NCBI GenBank assembly: GCA_014925825.1
Contig: JACGCK010000335.1
Coordinates: 1 to 37,766 of the forward strand
DNA from: Pholiota molesta
Taxonomy: Eukaryota > Basidiomycota > Agaricomycetes > Agaricales > Strophariaceae
Reading direction: 5' to 3'
DNA: 37,766 nt
Below are positions 20,285-29,843 of the stretch, in pieces. The position numbers and the translations under genes are program-made. A model generated the notes under the pieces. That model ran no database searches. It was given only the letters and a program-made list of their open reading frames with translations, and had not been told where the DNA came from. Numbering within the stretch: position 1 is the first letter of the stretch; each line of letters opens with the position of its first letter.

Positions 20285-20337
20285 TACACTGTACCGTGTC
20301 ATGCGGAGCCACCGAATGTCGGTGGGTCGGTGGAATT
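20271..20337. repeat. nested inverted repeats at the gene/element boundary
   Basis: TTCCACCGAC (20,271) pairs with GTCGGTGGAA (ending 20,337), enclosing an inner imperfect pair, CATGATACAC with CGTGTCATG. It coincides with the stop codon of the 383-aa gene and lies just outside the left arm array. It may be part of a terminal structure, but the right terminus is outside the window. Confidence 0.5.
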
Positions 20338-20420
20338 TGTAAACCGTATAAGGAAGGTATTTGGAGGGTGTTGATTGGCTGAGGGCCACCACAGCCAACG
20401 ACAGCACCGGAGGCAGTGGG

Positions 20421-20738
20421 GGATCAGCCAGTGGTCGGGCGACCGGGAAAACGTAGGGGGCACAGGCGCATCTGGGAGCAGATCAAGGACCGGGTGCAGG
20501 TAGGGTGCCACAGCCAAAAAAAAAAAATCGCCGGCCACCTGGGACCGAGCGCCACAGCGGCAGCACCGCGGGGGAGCGGGGATCAGCCAGTGGTCGGGCG
20601 ACCGGGAAAACGCAGGGCACATCTGGGGAGCAGATCGAGCACCGGGTGCAGGTAGGGTCCCACAGCCAAAAACAAAATTGCCGGCCACCTGCGACCGAGC
20701 GTTCGAAAATTCACAAAAAAGTGCTGGCCACATTGTAG
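20421..20738 (+). repeat. 159-bp tandem pair in the left arm
   Basis: GGATCAGCCAGTGGTCGGGC then GACCGGGAAAACG starts at 20,421 and again at 20,580. Each is followed by an AGCAGATC..GGGTGCAGGTAGGG block and a GCCGGCCACCTG unit. Confidence 0.8.
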
Positions 20739-20856
20739 CGTAAATTGCCAGCCACCTGGGACCGAGCATTTGAAAATTCACACAAAAGTGCCGGCCACAT
20801 CTGGGGAGCAGATCGAGCACTGGGCGCAGGTGGGGTGCCACCACCACAAAAGAAAT

Positions 20857-21256
20857 CGCCGGCCACCTGGGACCGAGCATCTGAAAATTCATAAAAAAGC
20901 GCCGGCCCCATTGTAGTGAGCGTCGGAAAATTAGTGAAAAAGAAATCGCCGGCCATCTGGGACCGAGCATTCGAAAATTCACAAAAAATTGCCGGCCACC
21001 TGGGACTGAGCGTTTGTAAATTCACAAAAAAGTGCTGGCCACATTGTAGCATAAATTGCCGGCCACCTGGGACCGAGCATCTGAAAATTCATAAAAAAGC
21101 GCCGGCCCCATTGTAGTGAGCGTCGGAAAATTAGTGAAAAAGAAATCGCCAGCCATCTGGGACCGAGCATTCGAAAATTCACAAAAAATTGCCGGCCACC
21201 TGGGACTGAGCGTTTGTAAATTCACAAAAAAGTGCTGGCCACATTGTAGCATAAAT
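20857..21256 (+). repeat. 200-bp tandem pair in the left arm
   Basis: The block from GCCGGCCACCTGGGACCGAG at about 20,857 through ..TTGTAGCATAAATT is repeated at exactly 200 bp offset with very few differences. Confidence 0.85.
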
Positions 21257-21933
21257 TGCCGGCCACCTGGGACCGAGCGTCTGAAAATTCACCAAAAAGT
21301 GCTGGCCACATTGTAGCGAGCGTCCAAAAATTAGTGCTCCAACCGAAAAAGAGCTGCATCATGGCTTGTCAGCCATCATCCTTCTCCACACCAGTGTCTC
21401 AAGCAGGCAACACTACCGAGAGCAATTTACTTCCCACAAGACCATGAAAATGCAGGAGGCATGGGCACATGTGGGTAGCGGATCGAGCACTGAAATTTCA
21501 CAAAACAATCGCCGGCCACCTGGGACCGAGCATCTGAAAATTCAAAAAAAAGTGCCGGCCACATTGTAGTGAGCGTCAGAAAATTAGTGAAAAAGAAATC
21601 GCCGGCCATCTGGGACCGAGCATTTGAAAATTCACAAAAAATTGCCGGCCACCTGGGACTGAGCGTTTGTAAATTCACAAAAAAGTGCTGGCCACATTGT
21701 AGCATAAATTGCCAGCCACCTGGGACCGAGCATCTGAAAATTCACCAAAAAGTGCCGGCCACATTGTAGCGAGCGTCCAAAAATTAGTGCTCCAACCGAA
21801 AAAGAGCTGCATCATGGCTTGTCAGCCATCATCCTTCTCCACACCAGTGTCTCAAGCAGGCAACACTACCGAGAGCAATCTACTTCCCACAAGACCATGA
21901 AAATGCAGGAGGCATGGGCACATGTGGGTAGCA
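21116..21933 (+). repeat. 453-bp-offset duplication in the left arm
   Basis: About 365 bp beginning near 21,116 recurs 453 bp downstream, including a unique-looking insert (CTCCAACCGAAAAAGAGCTG .. CACACCAGTGTCTCAAGCAG .. CCCACAAGACCATGAAAATG). The same insert is found, inverted, in the right arm. Confidence 0.85.
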
Positions 21934-22164
21934 GATCAGAAAAAGAGCGCCGGCCACATTGGACCGAGCATCTGAAAATTAGTGCCACCCATGCAATCAC
22001 CGGCGACACTGGACCAAGCATCTCAAAATCCATGCCATTGACCAAAAAATAATCGCTGGCGACATTGGACCGAGCATCTGGAAATTGGTGCCATGACCGG
22101 AATTCATGAAAACATGCATTCATTCAGAATTTCAGAATACAAATGAACTCTAGATATAGCCATC

Positions 22165-22735
22165 TCATTTTCCATTCAAATCTCTGAGGAGGTCCTCTAG
22201 TTGGTTGTCGATACTTTTGATCGCCTTGTACGCACCATCAGAGACTTTCAGGTGTTCAACTTGAGCCATATATAGTCGGTGAGCGGCGTCTTTGTACGAG
22301 ATCCCAAACTTGTGTTGGAGAGCGACGACGGCCCCATGCCCACTGAGCAATTCCTGTTCGGTGAGTGGCTGATTATCTCTTTAGCATGAAATTTCAGCTA
22401 AACCGCAATGTTTCTTACTGGGTCTGGTGGATATAGAATATGGCCCTCCCCAATAATTTCAAATGGGGAGTCCTGAGTTTGTAGCGGCTGTGTTCTCGGG
22501 TTAGATTACTTGTCAAAACTACCGCTGATAAGCTCACACATACAGCTGCAGGTGCCTTTGGAACACCGAGCGCTACTCTCATCTGCCGGGCGTCGAACTC
22601 TTGCTGCAGGGCCGGAAGAAGGAAGTCTGGGACGAGGTACTCCTTGTCGTCGGGGCCAGTTGCAACACTAAACCCATTGGGGACTGTTGGGAGTACAATC
22701 CCAGGAGCAGAGTTTTGTGCATTTTTTTTTGCCAT
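22165..22735 (-). CDS. small cargo protein, 149 aa, three exons, intact
   Basis: I do not recognise the family. Exons on the minus strand: 22735-22544 (64 codons), 22472-22419 (18 codons) and 22368-22165 (67 codons plus TAA). Both introns are GT..AG and phase 0, so the frame is clean throughout. The first exon encodes a Pro-rich segment with PDDKEYLVPDFLLPALQQEF; the second DSPFEIIGEGHILYPPDP; the third a helical C-terminus (ALQHKFGISYKDAAHRLYMA .. IDNQLEDLLRDLNG) that could support oligomerisation or partner binding. No catalytic motif, signal peptide or membrane segment. It lies just inside the left arm and is divergent from the Zn2Cys6 gene with 186 bp between starts. It is one of only two genes in the element without visible damage. 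Confidence 0.7.
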
Positions 22736-22921
22736 GTTGGTGTTGCACTGACTTATCTGATGAGCCAAGTGCCTACACGATTGAGTACTATGTGCGCATA
22801 TTTACTAATTACATCAGCACATCATGTGATGGATGTTGACCTTGATCGTTGAATTCGTGGGTTCTTTCATCAACCCACTAAACCTCACCCGCTCCCTCAG
22901 CCTCCGGTTCCGCTTCTTATC
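22736..22921. promoter_or_regulatory. divergent promoter region
   Basis: The 186 bp between the minus-strand start at 22735 and the plus-strand start at 22922 must carry both core promoters. It holds AT-rich stretches (CATATTTACTAATTAC near 22,797) but no canonical TATA box. Confidence 0.45.
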
Positions 22922-25900
22922 ATGCCCGTGCCCACTCCCTCTGAACTTCGCAACCGGACCCTCATTCTCGACATGCTTGTCAAGAAGCACGTTCGCTCCG
23001 GCACCATCAATGAGATTGCGGAACATGCGATGTCCGAGTTTGTAAGTCCCACCAATTTTGTATCAAATAGCTTTATGTTGAGCTTTCATTCATTAGGTGG
23101 ATGTGTTTAAGCTGGAGCGCGCCAAACACCCCGAACTCCTGCCTGTGTTTGAAGAACCGCGGTTTTACACGGTGTATGCGGACAAAGTTTTGGAGACGAA
23201 AAACCGGGGTCACTTCACCGAAGAACACCAGGAAGGCCTTAGGAAAGCTCTGGACCAATGGGAGCTCAAGCATCCGACCCCCCCAATGGTTTTACAGACC
23301 GGCCCCCATGGCAAGTTGCGCGCGGTGCCAGATACACGCGCCAGGACACATGCCCCCCCAGGTGGGCTCGTGGAAAGGGGAAACATCAAAATCGCTGGAG
23401 GCGGGGTTCGGCGCCCTCGGGAATCACCTGGACCTGCCCGCCCACGCAAAAAAAAGGATGCCGCTGCCGCCCAGCCCCCGGCCACATCTGTAGCACCAGA
23501 AGCACCGTCAAACCCGACGACATCCAAAGGACCACCGCCAACATTGAAAGTGGCCGCTGCGACCCAGGCACAGTCAAAACCGACGACATCAAAAGCACCG
23601 GCGACAAAGCTGAAAGTGCCTCTTGCCACCGAGCCTGAGGCACCAGTAAGGCCGACGACATCGGCAGCACCGGCGACAAAAGGCAAACTTCCACCAGCCA
23701 CAAAAGCAGCAAAACCACCGGCGATGGAAGCAGCGATGACCGTCCAGCCTGCAAATCGGGACGATCTGCAAAACCAGTCTTGAAGGCACCCATAGGTCCT
23801 GCAATTCCTCACCCAAAAGGCAACAAGCATCATGGTATACGGCCCCCCACGGATGAAATGTCACGGCTTTCAGTCGGTAACATACCACAGTCGCCGCCCC
23901 GACTCAAGGCTCTGGATGACATGGACACGGAGGACGACAGCGCCCGACCACCCATCACCGAGGAGGAGGCGGATGAGTTGCCTGACAAGGGAGGGGAGGG
24001 AGGAAAGTCAGCCAAGCGGAAGCGCAAGGCTACCCCGAAAGACGCCGGTGACCACCCGCCGAAGAAACAGAAAAACGAGGAAGAGTCCGACACCGACGAC
24101 GACAGCAATGTAAAGCCACAGCAGGTTGATGGTTTGTGGGTCCCACCTTGCCTCACATGCGCCCGACAGCAATTGCCTTGTGTCGCTCGCGAAGGCCGTG
24201 GCCATGCTTGCCAGGGGTGTAACAGTTCAAAAACAACATGTTTCAAATCGGAGAAGCAAAAGGAAAAAGCGAATGCACGCAAGAGGGAGCAGGCAAAAAA
24301 GCACCGACTTGAGCAGAAGGCCACGGCTGAGTCCACCAAGAAACCGACATCGACGGTTGCAACCAAAGCGCCCAAGAAAAAGTCAAAAGGTAAGTATTTA
24401 TCTGCTTGATCAAATCAGTTCATGCATTAATGAAATTGACCAGAGGCGCATGCACCTGCCAAGAGCGAGCAGAAGACCGACGACGCGGCGAAAGCACCTG
24501 TACAGCAAAAGCTGCAGAGCAAGTCCATCGATGCCAACCAAGCAGTGGTGCAAGCGAAGCCCCAGAGCACTGTGCAGTCAATAACCATTGTCCACACAGG
24601 CAAGGCCGGCGACGGGGATGAGCCGCTGCCGCACAGCAAGCCCGCCGACGCCGACCCAGCACTGGTGCAGGGAAGCCCGACACCACTGGCATTCAAACTA
24701 GAGAGACCGGCGATGACCATGAGCAGCAGCCTAATGGTCAGACGGGAGTGGCCGCGAGGCTCATGAGCAGGCCGACGGTGTATCCCCCGCCGACGATAGA
24801 ACAGAGGCCCATGAGGAGAACAAGGCCGACTACAACAAAGATGCCACAGAGAATGAGGACGCCGATGATGAAGAGGAGCTTGACAACGAGATGGAGGTCG
24901 ACAACGTGCAGGCGGCCGGTCCTCAGCATCGCCTCATCAAAACGGTTTATGGGAAGCCCAGGTCCCAGGCCGGGCCTAGTACAGACATGAACCATGCAGC
25001 ACCGGTGACACTGGCTGCGGCCGACAACACCCACGAATGTGAGTGCTGAGCCCATGGTCCAGATGATAGTGGTCCTTACTTCAATCCTGTAGCTGGTACG
25101 ATGATGAGACCGGCATACCTCGGTATCCCGTGAAGATCGAGGAAGCCAGCGATATTGAAGTGCCCAAGGTGTCCAAGCAGAAGAAGGGAAAATCCAAGGG
25201 TAAGCCTTATGTGTTTCAAAGTTGCAAGCTCAACTTACACTCTAACTAGCGACGGCCGACGATGAGGAACCAGACGTTGAGGATGAGGGATTCGAGTTTG
25301 TCGATATGGATGGCCCAGTCACCATGCAGGAGTACCTCTCCCACCTCAAAAACTGTCGGACCGTTTCGAAGAATTGGGACAGACTAGCAAGCACCTCCGT
25401 GACCAGACCGACGATGCGATTACCCAACTCCGGACCCGCTGGAAGCAAAACGAGGCGGACTGTGCCCAACTTCACACATTGTACAGGGCAATTCCAGGCA
25501 GACTCAACACACTAATCTCACGTGCCATGGACCTTCCGCACATGTTCAACATGTTGAGGTGGAACCAAACCCGCGACCGGATACTGAACGATGCGTTATT
25601 CCAGTACGTCGGCAAATGGAGTCCAAACACTTGGCCGAGATCACGTCACTCACCGAACGTGTCGCCGGCCTCGAGCAAGCCCTCAAGATCACTACTGCCG
25701 CTCCACCCACTGACCTTGGTGCAGCGCTAGCCACCACGATGTACAACACCTTCCAAGAAAGGTACCCACCCGTTGCCATTCCTCTCGCCAACGCACCATC
25801 GCCGGAGAGTTTGAAGACCGAATAGCAAAGGATATGGCTTCGCCAAGTGGTTTTGCCGATGATGACATGGATGGCACAACATATTTCCCCGCCCAGCCCA

Positions 25901-26089
25901 CCGACCACTCGGAATTCCGTCGCCCTAACACCTTCTTGCTATCAAAACGCTGGTCTCCTCCAACTATGGTCTCCAGGCGCCGGCGACCCCTCCCTCCAAT
26001 GCCATGGAACTGCTCTCCAATGTTGGTGCCACCCACGAGGAGAGCTCACTGCCCGAAGACTCTGGCCCATGGAGTTGACACCTGCGACA

Positions 26090-26310
26090 GTGGCGACATC
26101 TCTGCCCGACGATTCTCACACAACAGAGGTTACACCATCCAGGCCCGACGACTCTCCCCCAACAGAGGTGACACCATCCACGCCCAACGACTGTCCCCAA
26201 CAGAGGTGACACCTTCCACCGCTGGGGCACCGGTGCAAGACGACTCTCTCCCAACAGAGCTGACACCTGCGACAGCTGACGCACCGGACGCCGACGACTC
26301 TGCCATGACG
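26090..26310 (+). repeat. coding minisatellite, ~35-bp units
   Basis: Repeated GACGACTCTC.CCCAACAGAG.TGACACC units within the C-terminal part of the Zn2Cys6 gene, encoding Asp-Asp-Ser/Thr-Glu-Val-Thr-Pro runs. Unit lengths vary, which would shift the frame. Confidence 0.65.
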
Positions 26311-26689
26311 CAGGTGGAGCCTCCCACCGATAACAATGGAATGGACGTTGATCCTCAGACTTCCCACTGGACTGCTCGTGATACCGCCGCCGCAGGTTGG
26401 GAACACAGTGTCCCAGAGGCATGGGGTCAACAACGATCTGTGGACACATTAGGTCCTCCAGAACCTCCACTTGTACTGTTGACGCCTCCCACCCCGCAGA
26501 ATTCACAAGAGACCAACGCACCCGTCACCGAGCTGTTTGTCCCAACGCCGGCGACATCTTCTGGAGCCCTTCCTGCCCGATTCAACAACCACCATCTCAG
26601 CACCGACTTTGCCAGCCGCACCATCGCCTGTGTCGCCTTCAAGGTCAGTGACAGATTGTGACCCTCTCTCGGGCCCACCTCTGCCCTAC

Positions 26690-26830
26690 CCCCATGTCAG
26701 TGCTGGGGCCGGCGACAGAATCTGTCTCTGCGCCTTCACCCACGTCAGTTCTGGGACCGGCGACCGAATCAACTGCAAACCCTGCCTACGGGCCGGCGCA
26801 CACGTCAGCTTTCATACCGGCGACACAATC
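26690..26830 (+). repeat. coding repeat SVLGPATES, about 3 units
   Basis: CACGTCAGT.CTGGG.CCGGCGAC.GAATC recurs at about 26,695, 26,742 and 26,800, encoding SVLGPATES, SVLGPATES and SAFIPATQS. Each unit carries the CCGGCGAC motif. Confidence 0.7.
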
Positions 26831-27305
26831 ACCACCAGCACCCGTCTCTGCCACGCTGCCTGATTCTGTTTTTGCAGGTCTACCACCGTCACCATCTCCT
26901 CAGCCGGCAGAGACCACAAGTAGTATGGCGCCCATACCATCATCAAGCTCTGCACAGATCCAACATCTGGAGGTGCCACAGCGCAAGTCTCGTGGGCGTA
27001 GTCCAAGACCGGCCACACGTTCGCCTTCACCTTCGCCAATGCGCCGCTCACCTCGCTTCCAAAAGCGCACCCTCGATGAAGGTTCGGACATGGAGATAGA
27101 TGCTGAGTAGTTGGAGGTGGCTCGCTTTTTTTGCTTCAATTTTTCGCCTCTCATATTTTGACTCTCACGTATTGCCATCAAGATCAACATGTAACATAGC
27201 CCTTAGTTGATATTTGATTTGTTTTGTTTTGGGCATACATCATTGGGCTGAGACAATGTTCGGTGTTTTCACAAGTTAAGTCTGTTAGGTGCCTTGGCAG
27301 CCCGC

Positions 27306-29605
27306 TTACTGGGACCTCTGGCAGAAATGCCTCTCCATTTCCTCCGCAGCTGGATCTAACAGGGGTGCCTGAGCTGCTGACATCGCCGGTGCAGCCGGAG
27401 TCACCTTCCCCTTGGTCGCCTTGCCTTTGGCCTTTGAGCGGCCGGTTGCTTCTGGGTCTTGGGATTTCGTGGGACTTGCTTTCTGACAGGGCGTGGCTAG
27501 GCAAGAATTGTTGGTCAGTTCGGTGATTGCGGCAGTCCTTCTGTACACTCCTTACCTTGGGTTTGGTTTCCCAACAGCCTGTTTGACCGAACTGCCTTGC
27601 CGCTGGGCAGTGTCATTATCTGGGGGCATTGATGGGGATGGGCTTGGGAGTGGACGTGAACTTCCTGTGGGCTGTGGTAACATTAAAGCTGGATCGATCA
27701 CCGGTGACTTTGCACCATCTGGTACCAGTCGAGTCTCATTTGACTGTTGTTCTGGTGCCGGAGTGGGATAGTATCCATGAGGAGTATACATGTAGGAGTC
27801 ATAATCAATGGCTGTGGCACCGATTCCATCTTTCGTCGAATGCATATCTTGGTTCGATTGTGTCGTCGGTGTATCATTGTGGTGACTGCATGGAGACCGG
27901 AATTGTGGCTGTGCTGGTAGCCGGCCCCTAGATCTTGACCATCAATGTCGGGCACGATATGCTGGGTGGTGGGCATGTTGTATCATCCTATATGACCATT
28001 GTAAGGAACTGCAGAATTGATCAAGACCGATCCTGGTGCCCACCAATAATTTAAATGTGGTCTCCATCTCCAACTGCCTTTGAGCATGTCCAGGTGATCT
28101 TGGTTTTGGTTTTCTCCGAGGTTTCGTCTTCGGTCTAGGGGGTTCTTGATGCTCGGTGTCGTCTTCCTCATCGGGATACTTAGACTTCACAAGGGCATGA
28201 CCTGTCGACTTCTTCCCTTGTACCATGTGGAATCGAAACACCTGAGATATTTCATGTGTTGCTTCGCGCTCCTGAATGTGTTGGAACAATTTTCGTGCAT
28301 CCTCCAAGACCATATTTCGTGGATCTTTCCATATGATATCGGCTGGTCGATATTTTGCCTCAATAAAACGGGACACATCGCTTTCTATTTTCCATATGGT
28401 GGTTTACGGGTGCGGCGACCAGTTGCTAGATCTTAAACCAACTAAAATGAGCCATAGATGTTAAAGTATAACCAAATTCCTTACAGTAATGTTCCCCTAT
28501 ATAATTTCGGGAGAGCAATTCTAGTTCTCGCTTTTGGAGCTTCAATGGGTCGCAGTTGGCCATTAGCTTGGGGTAGCCGGCAGGTGTGACTTCAATCGCC
28601 GAGCGTTCAATGATCTTGGGGTCGGCTTGTCCACTGGGTGCAGCACCGGCAATTCCACCATTCAACGCATCTTTCACATCAGTTATGTAGGCAAAGATCA
28701 ACTTCTTAATCTCGAGAACAAGGCCTTTGTGTCTGGTCTCAAAAGATGCGCCGGGCAACCCAAGCAAAGGACCAATTCGGTCATGCCTACATCACCGACG
28801 ACACTATTAGAGGATTGACAGGATTCGAAAGCTCTTGCTGGACTCACAATTCACAGTTCAGTGCTCCACCCTCAACAGTCCGTGTAACAAACGATAATGT
28901 GAGGAGGCCCATCTCTTTGTACTGTTCAGTGGCCACTTTATCCCAGCGTTTAACCGCATATTTTTCGGCATACCTATAAACAGCACCGGTGTCCGGTGAC
29001 AAATAAGCTCATAATTGTAAGTACCAGTGTACGCACTGTATCTTCAATGGTGCTGGATACCCTTTCTCAGCAATATGCGCAACTTCTACATCGAGTTCAT
29101 CGAGTTCTGTTTGAGTCTTCCGACGAAGAATATTTCCCAGTGCGATACTTTGCTTCGAAAACCAGTTGGGAGTTTGTGCATTTGCAGTGGGAATAGCGAG
29201 CAATGCAGCGATCTCTGCCCATACCTCTTCACGGTGATTGTGCCACAGCGCAGTTGTGCGTTTTACAGTGAGCGGGTATTTCGCTTTCTGTACCGTAGGA
29301 TACCTCCAATTGTTTCTTATCCATGCCAACAAATGCTATTTATCAGAGACATGTAAAAGGTCAATCCACGTAATAATTTAAAAACAACGCACTGCGCATG
29401 CCCGTTCCTTCTCAACCACTACCCTTTCATCATGCCAATAGTTGAACAGTGGCAAGAAAATCTTCGTCACAGCTATATGGCGGCGTTTGTGGGTGCTGTC
29501 AGCAGCCATATATTCATCTTTGAAGGGATCGATGAATTTGCGCTCGTCTGGAGTATAGAAGGATTTCTTTTTATCCGTGCGATCCACGTCTGCTGTGTTT
29601 GACAT
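27306..29605 (-). pseudogene. unknown cargo gene, multi-exon, frameshifted
   Basis: Starts at ATG 29605 (MSNTADVDRTDKKKSFYTPD). Intron 29,392-29,336 joins in phase to LLAWIRNNWRYPTVQKAKYP and a Trp-rich block (TTALWHNHREEVWAEIAALL). After another intron comes YAEKYAVKRWDKVATEQYKE (near 28,975-28,925), then, past a GTGAGT..TAG intron, a conserved-looking segment (FETRHKGLVLEIKKLIFAYI .. ELELLSRNYIGEHY). Then SRFIEAKYRPADIIWKDPRN, a basic Pro/Lys linker, Tyr/Pro-rich sequence (YDSYMYTPHGYYPTP) and a basic C-terminus (GRSKAKGKATKGKV). Frame breaks lie near 28,385, about 28,050 and about 27,850-27,930. The stop at 27,306 fits the basic frame; an alternative frame would run to 27,184. I recall similar hypothetical proteins near KDZ genes in mushrooms but cannot name a family. 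It is divergent from the KDZ transposase. Confidence 0.5.
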
Positions 29606-29843
29606 GGGAAGGAATAAGGATACGACCGCTCTATATACCGCATATATATATATTCATTGGTTTGGGGACACATGTGAATCATGAGGCCTCATGGTATGTA
29701 GATTTCTTATTGTTTTCGTGGAAACACGAGGTTCCATCGTGTTTTGCTAAGGAAGCCATGAGGCTTCAGGTATTCTCGATAACATCCCCTCGTTTACATC
29801 TCCCATATTGTGTCTTTCTTCAACAACACCTGCGTTCTCAATT
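29606..29843. promoter_or_regulatory. divergent promoter between the unknown gene and the KDZ transposase
   Basis: 238 bp separate the two start codons. A TATATATATATA run at 29,642-29,653 lies about 40 bp upstream of the minus-strand start and could serve as its TATA element. Confidence 0.5.

Larger units (their letters stand above)
20417..22110 (+). repeat. left arm array of GCCGGCCAC/GGACCGAGC repeats
   Basis: Built from ~40-45-bp units: GCCGGCCACCTGGGACCGAGC, then a GAAAATTCACAAAAAA spacer, alternating with GCCGGCCACATTGTAG. The core GCCGGC is palindromic. The inner end (21,950-22,105) carries variant units with CACCGGCGACACTGGACC and GCTGGCGACATTGGACC. Open frames across it on both strands are by-products of the repeat. 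Confidence 0.9.
22922..27110 (+). pseudogene. Zn2Cys6-domain cargo gene, frameshifted
   Basis: The start MPVPTPSELRNRTLILDMLV and a clean intron (about 23,042-23,096) lead into a conserved-looking N-terminal domain (KLERAKHPELLPVFEEPRFY). A long Ala/Pro/Thr/Lys-rich region and a basic stretch precede a fungal binuclear zinc cluster at 24,149-24,241 with spacing C-x2-C-x6-C-x9-C-x2-C-x6-C, followed by Lys/Arg-rich sequence. This suggests DNA binding. Further introns: 24,390-24,443, about 25,040-25,091 and about 25,201-25,249. An acidic part and a coiled-coil-like part (QLRTRWKQNEADCAQLHTLY, ITSLTERVAGLEQALKI) follow, then Pro/Thr-rich minisatellite-encoded sequence and a basic C-terminus (SPSPMRRSPRFQKR..EIDAE). 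Frame breaks occur near 23,760, 24,740, 25,350 and 25,610, and probably once or more in 25.8-26.66 kb. No identity beyond the Zn2Cys6 cluster is recognisable. Confidence 0.6.

Noticed and set aside
20417..22110. Possible CRISPR-like array from regularly spaced repeats
   Set aside because: Spacers are themselves repeated, the genome is eukaryotic and no cas-like genes are present; it is a transposon arm array.
20299..22123. Numerous open frames of 60-227 codons on both strands in the left arm
   Set aside because: They are translations of the tandem repeat, recur at the repeat period and lack any domain or start context.
23640..23770. Intron instead of a frameshift in the Zn2Cys6 gene
   Set aside because: A GTAAGG donor at 23,647 exists, but none of the nearby AG acceptors restores the downstream frame in the right phase, so an indel near 23,760 is more likely.
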